Part shown: piece by piece, positions 25,701-32,425 of the stretch
Position numbering within the stretch: the first letter of the stretch is position 1
How the letters are laid out: the number at the start of each line of letters is the position of its first letter
NCBI RefSeq assembly: GCF_018398875.1
Contig: NZ_JAGWDK010000002.1
Coordinates: 372,001-436,000 of the forward strand
DNA length: 64,000 bases
Direction of reading: 5' to 3'
DNA from: Bradyrhizobium sp. sGM-13
GTDB taxonomy: Bacteria; Pseudomonadota; Alphaproteobacteria; Rhizobiales; Xanthobacteraceae
Translations under genes and position numbers: made by a program
Notes under the pieces: generated by a model
The model's input: only the letters and a program-made list of their open reading frames with translations
What the model was told of the DNA's origin: nothing
Databases searched by the model: none

Positions 25701-28516
25701 GCGTGGGCGGTGGCCATGTTCACGTTGCCGCCGGCGGCAACATCGATGTTACGCTGCCGACCGATCGCTCGCAGATGCAGCACTATACCGAGTGGCTGAA
25801 GCGGCAGGGGACGGTCAATTCGTCCTACCTTTTCGCGCCAGTCTGGCAGAGCGGTCTGCCGGATCGTCCCGCCGAACAAAGCTCCTGGTGGATCGACTAT
25901 ACCAACTTCCAGCGCGGTGTCGCCGCCCTCGGCGGCGGCAATCTGGACATCAACGCCGGCGGCGATCTTAACAACCTGACGGTTGCCGTGCCGACCAACG
26001 GCCGTGTGCGCGGCGGGCGTACCGCCACCGAACAGAAAATCCTCGAGCTGCGCAACGGCGGCGCCATGACGGTCGAGGCGGGGGGTGCCGTGCGCGCCGG
26101 CTACTACTACCTCGGGCGCGGAGCCGGCACGATCGAGGCCGGCGAATTCGCGGTCGGACGCGAGGTCAAGATCACGAGCGGCGGACGGGTGACGACCTAT
26201 CCTATCGCGCCAATCCTCTCGCTCGGCGACGCCACGTTGAACGTGCGCACCGCCGGCGATCTGCGGCTGCAGACATTCCTCGATCCGCTGATGGTCGGTA
26301 AGGGGGAAATCCATGAGTTCAACTTCATGAGCGGCCAGACAGATCGCACGGCGCTGAGTCTCACCTCGACCGGCGGCGACGTGATCCTGGTCGGCCAAAC
26401 GAGCTATCTGTCCAAGGACCTGAACTCGACGGGCGGAGCCTCAGAGGCGTGGACCAACGTCAACAACTTCGCCGGCAACATCTATCCGTCGAAGCTGCGC
26501 ATCGCTGCGTTGAACGGCTCGGTGATCAACGAGTCGCAGTACAACACGACGACGGGCTTGGTGCCGACGCTTTACACGCTGCCGGGCAGCAGCCCGGAGC
26601 TGCGGATTATCGCCGCGGACGACGTTCTTGTTGGCTCGATCCTCATGAGCCGCGCCACGCCCGCGATGATCCCTTCGCCGTTCGAGCCGGTCGCCGGAAC
26701 CACCCTCGTGCACGTCAACCTCAGTGGGATGCATAGTGTCTTGACGAATCCCATCGGAGGGCCGGGCTTCACACCGCACGCTCTGCACCTCTATAATCTG
26801 AGCAATCCCGCGCATCTGCCGAACGAGAACGACTACGAGCCAAGCCGCATCTATGCCTTAAACGGCTCGATCATCGGCACCACCTATAGCTCGGGCGTCT
26901 CGATCGCCACGGCCGCCATTACGGCGAACGAGCAGACCTGGTTCCGCGCCGGCACGGATATCCGCAACATCAATTACAATTTGCGCAACATCCATCCGAC
27001 CGACGTATCGCTCGTCGAGGCCGGTAACGACATCGTCGGGGGGCCGATCTATGGTTCGATTTACGCGCAAGGGCCCGGTGCCGTTGCGGTGAGCGCCGGG
27101 CGCGACGTCTATGCGCCCGAATTGCATATCATGACAGTTGGCAATCGCGCCTACGATAAGAACAACCGGCCAGTCGATTTCTCGCAGATCTTCGGTCTGC
27201 CAGATGAGAGCGCGGCCATCACCGTGATGGCGGGTTTGAAAGGCAAACAGCCGTCTTATGACGCGTTTCTGGCGGCCTATCTCGATCCGTCGAACGTCGC
27301 GGCGATGCCGGACTATCTGAGGACAACCCTGGCGGACGGCACAATCGTGCCAATCTACTTCACCGACGCTTACGAACTCCGCAAGTCCGGACAGTCGCAT
27401 AAAATCCGCTCTGGTCTTGTCTCCTTCGTCAAAGATGTGACGGGCGAGACCCTGACGCCGCAGGATGCCTGGGCCAGGTTCCAGAGCCTGCCAATGCTGA
27501 CCCGTGAACGCTTCGTACGGCAGGTCTACATGCAGGAGTTGCGCGAAGCCGGTAAGGATCAGAACGAGGTGGGCACGGACGGTCTGCCGCGCAACGGCGG
27601 TTACAATCGCGGTTACACGGCGATCCAGACGTTGTTCCCGGGCAATGACTGGAAGGGTGATGTTGCGATCGGCAACGCCCTGTTCCGCACCATGGCGGGT
27701 GGCAATGTTGAAGTGCTCACCCCCGGTGGCGGCTTGCAGGTGGCGGCGTTGGGCAAGGAAGCTCCGTCGGGCTACGGCCTGGTGACGTTGGGCTATGGCG
27801 ACATCAATATCTTCGCCCGTAACAATGTCGTTGTGAACCGCTCGCGCATTCTCACCTTTGGCGGTGGCGACGAGATCATCTGGTCAACGGTGGGTGATAT
27901 CGACGCCGGCCGCGGCGCCAAGACCGCCCGCGTGCCGTCGGCGCCGGAGGTCCAGACCGATATCGACGCGGTGACGCGCATTCTGGAGAAGGCCGACATT
28001 TCCGGCAGTGGCATCGGCACCATCGTCGGCTTCACCGGCGTGGAGGAGGGCGACGTCCATCTGATCGCGCCAGAGGGCACGGTGAATGCCGGCGATGCCG
28101 GCGTGCGGGTTAGCGGCAATCTCTACATTGGGGCCCTCTTTGTGCTGAATGCGAACAATTTCCAGGTCTCAGGTGAAGTCAAAGGCTTGCCGGCGAAAGA
28201 GAGTTCGACCACTCCCTTGAAGCTCGAGGGCGGCGACGCCAGCCAGAAGGCGGCTATCGACGCGGCGAAGGATGTAACGCAATCCGGTGGAGGCCAGCAG
28301 CCCTCCGTCATCATCGTCGAGGTGCTCGGCTTCGGCGGCGGCGGTGGCGACGCACCGGTCAATCAAGACGAGCAGCAGGAGCGGCGAGGCGATGTGAATG
28401 AGCAACAGTCTCAAAATCCGGACAGCGCCTACCAGGTTCTGGGCGCTGGCCAAATGACGGCGGATGAGGCCAGGCAGGTGATAGCCGAGCGCCGTCGCGT
28501 CTCCGGACGGCGATGA
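16781..28516 (+). CDS. Giant TpsA filamentous-haemagglutinin-family exoprotein (PdtA-like)
   Basis: This 3,911-residue protein starts at ATG 16781 with GAGAG at 16770. A long signal peptide ends near SPQAYA. An Ala/Gln-rich helical stretch (about 43-95, repeated AQS/AQQAA/MQAAQQAA) comes before the TPS secretion domain (about 105-300). The TPS domain carries the family marker NQNGIIFGG (from residue 207) and DYNPNLP. The remainder is repetitive beta-helix sequence with recurring ID-V-[SA]-G-G and G-G-x-[IL]-x-[LI] units. The C-terminal part (GRDVYAPELHIMTVGNRAY onward) resembles the DUF3739-type end of very large TpsA proteins. I saw no cysteine on reading it through. TpsB exports it through the outer membrane; related proteins act in adhesion or virulence. 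No toxin domain is visible, and the charged C-terminus ends RRRVSGRR. Confidence 0.93.
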   Translation: MSHNPSSARTRLFLHRALLASVSMAALLASPQAYARPLGGHTPMPSQAAQSAAQSASQAAQQAANSLKRATQSIQAMQAAQQAARNLARTAPSTLQNGLRSGGLVVMPGATPGATNGGAGLWQGANLPTESTNGGRTQVTVRQNEQKAILTWKEFNVGRETDLYFDQRAGGADAKNWIALNRVTNPGAAPSQILGSIKAEGQVYVINQNGIIFGGASQINVNTLVASSLSLSNQQFLAGINTSIVLSNGSVGYMHLPQFGDYNPNLPDTTKSADPANPVGQPAPLMPASAPGDVVVKAGAEIAAASGGKVMLFAPKVINSGQVSAQDGQVIMAAGEQIYLRTNVSTQSDVPAAVRGLDVAVTGLMPWLFNYDHLRGALSGLPLNNPNNPPLYSESPYGQSLRDIILPLMEARAAAVGYQVVNNGIVEANHGNITVMARGIVQNGLLSASTALNNRDGSIRLLAYSNGMLASSGATDPAFLYWQTGSLHLMPGSVTSAMPDLSDASEIELSALSTRYKPGRVELRGNLIDIQSQANVVVPAGTISVVASSAAQLADEPVSGETPVRDGSRIYVGEEAYLSVAGLNDIAIAMERNFVEAELRINELRDSVLYRDSWLRGQKIVVDRRESGAFTDGPMAGVSWGGAAGSWVGTPLADVSAWIGVGKTDLGELSTVGGSIFISSSGSIVTRTGSILDVSGGSVRYADGWVKTTKLLGADGRIYDIGDARPDQAYVAFAGGFTRSHDRWGITETWTSRFGKTGARYERGYTEGRDAGSIQLYAAEGIVLEGSYWGGVVVGERQAATGKYAKAGSLTFGGKDDSDRRWLLDKLIITDNPVTLPKDFTATAALDGSWYSPPPSASFLPERTTYLDSGVLAASELRNIELYVSDDFTLTQGTTLNLTPRSTFSVLANSVDSYRQNFRIDGTIRTAGGTVNLLHAESVKLGATGAIDVSGHWVSELTNGVAALAPQVAGGAITLMNAQFDVGAVLDVSGGGWLKNRSGKLQTQAGDGGTIQLNTIDMAEFAKADLRGYAAGSGGSLAFLTPGNLQIGGDAPTAADTFRLPETLFTERGFRSVQIGAGGSIIVPAGVTVSQIARSVDLTDAARFSSGTKLADMGPLVVLPLAQRVDLKPTSLSLTGNNISIGAGAIVQTDVGGSISIASSGTSSGAIEIAGRLEALAGKINVSAGTVTVTGTGALVANGVPVIQTGAFGLREGVVLGGGSVTLTSTTLALQAGSLIDVSGASGEIDLPLSGALGSHSTATVALASNGGSISVSGQGLMEGTWRGHAGGGGARGGALTLSAGTLSASLILSDTAAAQPGLVVRPSLVQSAGFADLTLSSSSTIRLENVDLTLGGSISIAGALVNGNGTSSRLSAPYISWRGVSSSDPTRAGTLTLAASLIDINSASIRGFEQSVLEASDIRLTPLRLGLGASLDVDGTLVLKAGQVYPTSQTSATIKASDKIAVQQNGEAGLALSVGGSLTLEAPVIEQGGILRAPFGQITLKASQKLTLGAGSVTSVSGDSLILPYGNLSNNENWTIVTADGGQATVIASLPEKRITLDAPNVDLAAGSVVDIRGGGDLHASEHVPGPGGSHNVLSRPGLYAIVPALNNTIGVPDATLRSGDRIWLDGGSGIPAGWYTLLPARYALLPGAYAVQMVSGSQGASIPRSVRLTDGSAMMAGYRGNALDGSHDQLPSSWRVMSGDVVRKYSEYNEAFANTFFASDAFKLTQYRLTGQNIVTPRLPIDGGSVVFKATQDLILNGLLRSQAAAGGRGGLVDIAAQKIAILGTGQDAGALRADGYLVIDAVNLSGFGAGSLLVGGIRSGDTGGLRVDVTADNIIVRNSSDSALTGSEIILAASETIDVGAGSVIAARGDAPTGAGDLVIAPQVPQSINNNGTSNTSDDFVVPARDWGALIRVSNGDAVRVRRTNVDITVGGQVTIGAGAVIDGGKALLIDATRSTAVTQATLSGAALSLASGRIGFGGGSGLVIDAAALAALANTQHLTLRSYSSIDFHSGVDLSGLKAVTFDAAALVGYGANPISVAGNRLVLENTASTFAEPAGAGHGSLSLTAAELAFGEGAKALRGFDTVMLVGTTRIVGEGNGRLDAGAATLTFSTPVLTGRGGASQSVTTTGAITVAASGSTGPRDLDSLGARWSLTGRSVALDGRIDALGGAVDLASTNGDVVLAGGSLIDVGGFGKQFFDVAEYADAGRISLSAVGGSVLLNAGATLDLGSARDADGRPVGGGAGTLALASDGSQVVLDGTIRATAAAGQRGASFSLDIATLPNFAALSQRLNESGFSKSRAFRVRSGDVAVDGTTVVEEFSLSADQGIVTLAGTIDARARYGGAIAIYGGQGLVMTNAALLRASATDTVDHLGSGRVTLGISGGALNIQGGVIDVAGGEGGKVTLRAPVIEQPGADTVNVSFTGTIAGAREIVLEGYKRFDLAQLAGNSNYVGVIINGSGQAELDLAATAAGKLNVLADYGAGTLVEFVRDFDISAAYGALGGLAGQANFHARAGMELNHPGDIVLKSNWNLAAGVVDQAGAIAAGVMAIDPILNKPYVVAGRQGDLLANHTTMIYRTGGSIFGEPGVLTLRAGGNLVLNGSISDGFFNFADPLDADYVAKANSYIADYNLLLNGGFNSGGGNSALTSWSAYTSTTALPTRYLGLSFGATQTAFVPTVLQDIRASSLHVPYSAAANSAAAKGTMAGGAGDAVKYADLFPGVSQGGGQTVAPASWSYTLVAGATASGQAADPLQRMAGTSGSILLQEQPSFTYTANPAQQTRNSVVIDLNTGFSPSSAPNTNAGTTTPESWLTPITSYSGVNDNATAVVAVGRLDAFPARALFDQLFAEFIAEKSLVRNSTNPAEGYKIIQSSSTGYSFVMSVANFKLFYNQKIVPNLTAILATYTLPTPPVPPVQTTASAATMVRTGTGDINIAASGDIQLKGGASIYTAGRRDLTVFSDFTTAPATASYGVGGGHVHVAAGGNIDVTLPTDRSQMQHYTEWLKRQGTVNSSYLFAPVWQSGLPDRPAEQSSWWIDYTNFQRGVAALGGGNLDINAGGDLNNLTVAVPTNGRVRGGRTATEQKILELRNGGAMTVEAGGAVRAGYYYLGRGAGTIEAGEFAVGREVKITSGGRVTTYPIAPILSLGDATLNVRTAGDLRLQTFLDPLMVGKGEIHEFNFMSGQTDRTALSLTSTGGDVILVGQTSYLSKDLNSTGGASEAWTNVNNFAGNIYPSKLRIAALNGSVINESQYNTTTGLVPTLYTLPGSSPELRIIAADDVLVGSILMSRATPAMIPSPFEPVAGTTLVHVNLSGMHSVLTNPIGGPGFTPHALHLYNLSNPAHLPNENDYEPSRIYALNGSIIGTTYSSGVSIATAAITANEQTWFRAGTDIRNINYNLRNIHPTDVSLVEAGNDIVGGPIYGSIYAQGPGAVAVSAGRDVYAPELHIMTVGNRAYDKNNRPVDFSQIFGLPDESAAITVMAGLKGKQPSYDAFLAAYLDPSNVAAMPDYLRTTLADGTIVPIYFTDAYELRKSGQSHKIRSGLVSFVKDVTGETLTPQDAWARFQSLPMLTRERFVRQVYMQELREAGKDQNEVGTDGLPRNGGYNRGYTAIQTLFPGNDWKGDVAIGNALFRTMAGGNVEVLTPGGGLQVAALGKEAPSGYGLVTLGYGDINIFARNNVVVNRSRILTFGGGDEIIWSTVGDIDAGRGAKTARVPSAPEVQTDIDAVTRILEKADISGSGIGTIVGFTGVEEGDVHLIAPEGTVNAGDAGVRVSGNLYIGALFVLNANNFQVSGEVKGLPAKESSTTPLKLEGGDASQKAAIDAAKDVTQSGGGQQPSVIIVEVLGFGGGGGDAPVNQDEQQERRGDVNEQQSQNPDSAYQVLGAGQMTADEARQVIAERRRVSGRR

Positions 28517-28706
28517 GGCGCGAAAGATGTTCACTACGTTCGGGACGCAGGGCAATCTCGTTTGGCGAGGCACACAAAGCGCGTATCCAGGCGAGGGTGC
28601 CGGTGCGCGGTTGACGAGCCTTCGTTAGCTGTCTTGTGTGGGGCTTTGCTTCGACTGCAAAGTTAAACCCGATCTGATCATGCGCCCTGCGGTCAGCGTA
28701 GGTGTC

Positions 28707-28736
28707 GAGCCGGCATTAGCGACGGCCGGCCGGCTC
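28707..28736. terminator. Hairpin between convergent tpsA and MBL genes
   Basis: An 8-bp perfect inverted repeat (GAGCCGGC/GCCGGCTC, 14-nt loop) lies between the stops of the convergent genes at 28516 (+) and 28744 (-), just after the MBL stop. There is no long U-tract on either side, so a bidirectional intrinsic terminator is only plausible. The rest of the 227-bp spacer is otherwise unremarkable. Confidence 0.45.
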
Positions 28737-28743
28737 ACTGCGG

Positions 28744-29595
28744 CTACACGATCGGAATAAATGCAAATCCCTGCTTTTCCGCAACTATTCTACCAATGCC
28801 TGGTCGATCAAGGTGAGCGCCAGCCAGCCATGTATGCGTGTGCGCGGTGTCTTTGAGCAACTTGATCCGACTAGCTCTCGCCGTGGCTTCGTCATCGTCG
28901 TAGGCCCAGGTAAGCTCGGGACAGGAAAACTGTGCAGCGGGAACGTGGATAAGGTCGCCGCAGAATAGGACATCGTCCTCGTCAGTGTTGAGGAGATAAC
29001 CCATATGGCCTCGAGCATGCCCAGGTATCGCTACTGCCAGTAAATGATCGGCCAGCCGGTCTCCTCCGTTAATTGGGACAAGAATTGGACGAAACTGCTC
29101 TAGCTCTGGCTCGGCAAGAAACTCCTCAACGGCGTCTTGCGCTATCACAATCTTCCTCAGGCCGTTAAATGCCCGTCGACCGTCAGGCATTAGGAGACCA
29201 TTGATGTGGTCGCCATGGGCATGAGTGAGGGCGATCATAGTGATCGATGACGTGTCGATGCCTGCCTCCGCCATCACCTCCACGAGGTGACCCATGGACG
29301 GATCCCAACTCCCGCCAGCTCCACAATCAATCAAGACGCGGTCCATGCCAGAGCGGTCAAATAGGAAGCAGTTGACCGGCAATCGAACTAGCGAATCGTT
29401 CCGCTGAGGCGATTCGGTCTGCCTGCATATTTTGTTGTTAGGATGCTTGAGGGATTCGGCGGGCAGGTCGACATATCCATCAGAGAGTGACCAGATCCTC
29501 CATGATCCCGAAGCGCAGCCCAAGGTGTTGGCGCTTTGTGAGAGAACTTCCACGGACAACCTGCCAAGCGTGTGATTCACTTTTAAAAACGGCAC
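28744..29595 (-). CDS. MBL-fold metallo-hydrolase
   Basis: This protein of about 283 residues has the metallo-beta-lactamase signature THAHGDH, a second metal His in IPGHARGHMGYLL, and GDLIHVP and GAHLDRPGIG later on. These are the ligands of a dinuclear zinc or iron site. The start is unclear. The frame stays open to an ATG at 29664, which would overlap the upstream NTF2-like gene by 61 bp. I prefer the GTG at 29595, just after that gene's stop, because the extra N-terminal residues look like out-of-frame reading. Lactonases and other hydrolases share this fold; the substrate is unknown. It is co-directional with the NTF2-like gene and probably co-transcribed. Base composition is lower in GC than the flanks. 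Confidence 0.85.
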   Translation of the reverse strand: MPFLKVNHTLGRLSVEVLSQSANTLGCASGSWRIWSLSDGYVDLPAESLKHPNNKICRQTESPQRNDSLVRLPVNCFLFDRSGMDRVLIDCGAGGSWDPSMGHLVEVMAEAGIDTSSITMIALTHAHGDHINGLLMPDGRRAFNGLRKIVIAQDAVEEFLAEPELEQFRPILVPINGGDRLADHLLAVAIPGHARGHMGYLLNTDEDDVLFCGDLIHVPAAQFSCPELTWAYDDDEATARASRIKLLKDTAHTHTWLAGAHLDRPGIGRIVAEKQGFAFIPIV

Positions 29596-29603
29596 CGAAG
29601 CCG

Positions 29604-30131
29604 TCAAGCTTTCGAAGTCATCACTTTCTGAGCGATCTTCCAGGTTCCGTTGACCTTTAGGCATGACAACATGTCGGTGAAGTAACGTGGCGGAATCTGC
29701 AATTTCAACTTCACGAGTGCGAGCTCTCCTTCAACATCTATCGATAGGATCTGATCGTGGCGCTCCAAACCCTGTTGTTTCGGAGCTTTCAGGTTCCGGA
29801 CGGCTGCTAGCCACGTCGCAATGGGCGTCACGCTCACATTGCCATCGTCGCCGACCTTGGTCACGGAACTGGATGGGTGAAATATCGTAGCAAATTTATC
29901 TGCATCCATTTCATACGCCCCGTCGAAATAGGTCTGCGCTAGAGCGCGCAAGGCACGAGCATCGGTATCCATAAGGTTGTTATCCATGAGGTTGTTATTT
30001 GGAACGGTAGGAGACTGCGCATGGCTGATCGACCGATCTCCAAGCATCAAACCGGGAGCGCTGACGAGGGTGGCTCCAAAAGCTGCGCTGGCAGATCGGC
30101 TCAAAAATGCTCGTCGATCCATTTTGAACAT
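29604..30131 (-). CDS. Tat-exported SnoaL/NTF2-like protein (putative lumazine-binding type)
   Basis: This 175-residue protein begins MFKMDRRAFLSRSASAAFG, a twin-arginine signal with a hydrophobic stretch ending at SHAQS. The mature part (about 58-175) has an NTF2-like cone fold pattern: LRALAQTYFDGAYEMDADKFATIFHPSSS, TWLAAVRN and HDQILSIDVEGELALVKLKLQIP, ending NGTWKIAQKVM. This matches SnoaL/putative lumazine-binding proteins, which bind small ligands or act as isomerases/cyclases. AGGAG lies 6 nt before the ATG at 30131, supporting this start. A short duplicated NNLMD motif follows the signal. It shares an operon with the MBL hydrolase and is divergent from the LysR gene. Confidence 0.8.
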   Translation of the reverse strand: MFKMDRRAFLSRSASAAFGATLVSAPGLMLGDRSISHAQSPTVPNNNLMDNNLMDTDARALRALAQTYFDGAYEMDADKFATIFHPSSSVTKVGDDGNVSVTPIATWLAAVRNLKAPKQQGLERHDQILSIDVEGELALVKLKLQIPPRYFTDMLSCLKVNGTWKIAQKVMTSKA

Positions 30132-30363
30132 TCTGCTCTCCTAAAAGCCCGTTAGTCTAAGTTGCGTTCTTCAGATGAAGACTGAGATCGCCGGCTACAG
30201 GCGCTCAAGTTGTTACAGCGAAACTCTCAGGCCCAGTTACCTGCGCCGAACGTCAAGCCGGCCACAAAGGTGCGGAAAGTTGCCGCTTCTCGTCGTTGGC
30301 CAAAACTAGGACAAAGTGGTTTATGAAACTAGTCGTGTTGCATAGCATGGGATTATGAGCGAT

Positions 30364-30373
30364 ATTCATGAAT
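30364..30373. promoter_or_regulatory. Small palindrome at the LysR gene start
   Basis: The perfect 10-bp palindrome ATTCATGAAT lies one base before the LysR ATG, in the 243-bp divergent region with the NTF2-like gene. LysR proteins commonly bind AT-rich dyads in such regions and repress themselves. The site is short, so support is limited. I saw no clear ribosome site for the LysR gene. Confidence 0.3.
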
Positions 30374-30374
30374 C

Positions 30375-31262
30375 ATGAAGCACGAACTGAACGACCTCGC
30401 TACGTTTGCAACCGTCGCCAGTGAACGAAGCTTTACGCGGGCCGCGGCAAAGATTGGTGTATCTCAGTCTGCCCTGAGCCACACGATTCGGGGACTTGAG
30501 CAACGGCTCGGGTTGCAGCTTCTTGCTCGGACGACCAAGAGCGTCGCGCCAACCGCTGCAGGGGCTGCTCTTCTGAAAGAATTGGCTCCGGCACTCGACC
30601 AAATTACGCGTGCTATCAACAATGCCCGAAGCGTTCGGCACCGACCTGCCGGACGCCTTCGAATTGTAATGTCCCGGTCGGCTGCTGTGATGGTATTGTT
30701 ACCCCGGCTCACGGCATTCGCCGAGGCCTACCCCGACATCGTCCTTGACGTTGTTACTGTCACTGGCCCTGTAGACCTCGTTGCGGGCGAGTTCGATGCC
30801 GGTATTCAACTCGGCGAGTATATTCAAAAGGACATGATCGCGGTGCGGGTCACGAAGGAGCTGCGATTGGCGGTGGTCGGATCGCCTGGTTATTTTGCAT
30901 CACGAAACATTCCTCGGAAGCCAAAGGATCTAAACGATCATCGATGCATAGGTTTGCGTCTTCCGGGCGGTCCATATCGGTGGGAGTTCGAGCAAGGCCG
31001 AAAGACGGTTACGATCGGCGTGAACGGCCCACTCATAATCGATGATACCCACCTGGTAATTCAGGCGGCACTCGCTGGCGCCGGCCTAGGACTCGCATAT
31101 GAAGAGCAAGTCGCAGAGTATCTCGCGAAGCGGCGCCTTATTCGTGTGTTAGAGGACTGGACGCCGCCAATTCCCGGCTTCTTCATGTATTACCCCAGCC
31201 GTCACCATCAGCCGGCTGCGCTGTCTGCATTAACGAACGCGCTGCGGCTTTCTCAACAATAG
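30375..31262 (+). CDS. LysR-family transcriptional regulator (divergent to NTF2/MBL pair)
   Basis: This 295-residue protein has a winged helix-turn-helix at about 1-65 (FATVASERSFTRAAAKIGVSQSALSHTIRGLEQRLGLQLLART). The effector-binding domain spans about 90-290, with LRIVMSRSA, DIVLDVVTVTGPVDLVAGEFDAGI and ALAGAGLGLAYEEQVAEYL. These features are typical of regulators of dehydrogenases and hydrolases in the AaeR/DmlR-like subgroup. It is transcribed away from the NTF2-like/MBL pair, which it most likely controls. Composition is less GC-rich than genes further right. Confidence 0.92.
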   Translation: MKHELNDLATFATVASERSFTRAAAKIGVSQSALSHTIRGLEQRLGLQLLARTTKSVAPTAAGAALLKELAPALDQITRAINNARSVRHRPAGRLRIVMSRSAAVMVLLPRLTAFAEAYPDIVLDVVTVTGPVDLVAGEFDAGIQLGEYIQKDMIAVRVTKELRLAVVGSPGYFASRNIPRKPKDLNDHRCIGLRLPGGPYRWEFEQGRKTVTIGVNGPLIIDDTHLVIQAALAGAGLGLAYEEQVAEYLAKRRLIRVLEDWTPPIPGFFMYYPSRHHQPAALSALTNALRLSQQ

Positions 31263-31297
31263 CTGGCAGTGAGACTTTAAGTTTTTCAAGAAGGCTG

Positions 31298-31317
31298 TGT
31301 GTGCACGATGTGTGCAC
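31298..31317. repeat. Pair of 9-bp direct repeats between converging LysR genes
   Basis: TGTGTGCAC occurs twice, spaced by 2 bp (11-bp period), in the 114-bp gap between the ends of the two LysR genes. The meaning is unknown. It lies at the boundary between the less GC-rich insert and the catabolic island. Confidence 0.5.
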
Positions 31318-31376
31318 CGGGAGATCAAAGAAAATCCTAGGACGAACGTTCTGAGCAGCCTCAGGCCCGGCAACGC

Positions 31377-32276
31377 TCAAGATACATCTCGGTCCAGCGA
31401 GCGGCTCGCTTGCCGGACTTCATTCAAAAATGCCTTGGCAAGGCGTGATAACGGCTCCGCCTCAGACCACAGCATATAGGCAATAGCGACCGTCTTGGGC
31501 GTGAAAGGCCGAACGATCAGGCCTTGGCCGCCGCTCTGGCGCGGTGAAAACGGATCGACGACCGCCGCGCCCACGCCAGCGGAAGCGAGCACGCAGGCCG
31601 TATTGCAGTATCGCACCTCGACGCTTGGCTGGAACGGCGCGCCGGCTTGCGCAAAGCTCTCGCGCACGGCCTCGCCCAATCGCGTGCCGCGCTCCAGCCC
31701 GATGAAGGGCAAGCCGACAAGATCGGACGCGGAAATGACCGGTCGTTCGGCCAGCGGATGGTTCGGCGGCAGGACGCAGACCATTTCGCCGGTATGAACC
31801 ACCTCATGTGCAATGCCGGGATGATGCGACAGTCCGAGCGCGAAGCCGAGCTCTGCAACCCTGCTCGACACGCCGTCGATGATTCCCTCGTAGCGCCTTA
31901 CATCGAAGAAGACGCGCGTCTGCTGACGGCGGCGCAGGAAATCCGACAAAGCGCGCGGAATGATGCTGTAGGCCAGCGGCGGCGTCGCCACGATGGACAG
32001 AAGTCCCGAGCGGGACTCCCTCAAGTCGCGCACGCGATTTTCGAGTTTGGCGTGGAGCGCAAAGATCGCTTCACTTTCCTTGTAGAGCGCCATCGCCTCT
32101 GATGTCGGGAACAGTCGGTTGTTGACACGCTCGAATAGCGCGAAGCCCGCCTGCGCCTCCATCGTCTTCAGCGCGTTGCTGATCGCCGGTTGCGACAGCG
32201 CCAGTTCGTCGGCCGCCGCGACCGTGGTCCGATGACGGATAACCGCACGCAGGATCTCCAATTGGCGCAGGTTCAT
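31377..32276 (-). CDS. LysR-family transcriptional regulator of the catabolic island
   Basis: This 299-residue protein starts at ATG 32276 (MNLRQLEILRAVIRHRTT); the open frame extends 26 codons further but the helix-turn-helix begins here. The DNA-binding domain is at about 1-60 (AAADELALSQPAISNALKTMEAQAGFALFERV). The effector domain is at about 90-295, with LSIVATPPLAYSIIPRAL, VISASDLVGLPFIGLERG and VLASAGVGAAVVDPFSP. The pattern resembles regulators of amino-acid catabolism. It is divergent from the carbamoylase/ABC operon starting at 32426, with 149 bp between, so it probably senses a substrate of that operon. Confidence 0.92.
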   Translation of the reverse strand: MNLRQLEILRAVIRHRTTVAAADELALSQPAISNALKTMEAQAGFALFERVNNRLFPTSEAMALYKESEAIFALHAKLENRVRDLRESRSGLLSIVATPPLAYSIIPRALSDFLRRRQQTRVFFDVRRYEGIIDGVSSRVAELGFALGLSHHPGIAHEVVHTGEMVCVLPPNHPLAERPVISASDLVGLPFIGLERGTRLGEAVRESFAQAGAPFQPSVEVRYCNTACVLASAGVGAAVVDPFSPRQSGGQGLIVRPFTPKTVAIAYMLWSEAEPLSRLAKAFLNEVRQASRSLDRDVS

Positions 32277-32360
32277 ATAACTACCGGTTATTGTCTCGCT
32301 GAAAATATCATAGCACGAGTGATTGCGTTTAGGGCTGCGCTTCCGCGTAATCATCCCTGC

Positions 32361-32380
32361 ATCGGAGCGCTATCGGAGCG
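32361..32380. promoter_or_regulatory. Direct repeat in LysR-carbamoylase divergent region
   Basis: ATCGGAGCG is repeated with an 11-bp period (32361-32369 and 32372-32380). It is bracketed by TCATCCC and GGGATCA, which form an imperfect dyad. Two sites on one DNA face between divergent genes suggest a binding site for the LysR protein at 31377; no experiment supports it. Confidence 0.35.
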
Positions 32381-32425
32381 GGATCATCCGCCTCTTGAGT
32401 AAGCAGTCCGCTCAGTTTGGAGGCA

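Noticed and set aside
16781..28516. Possible CRISPR or DNA tandem array suggested by repetitive sequence in tpsA
   Set aside because: The repetition is at protein level (beta-helix turns) with diverged DNA; no identical spaced repeats were seen.
32308..32325. Sigma-54-like TAGCAC...TTGC before the carbamoylase operon
   Set aside because: The spacer is one base too long and the -24 GG is AG; sigma-54 promoters tolerate neither well.
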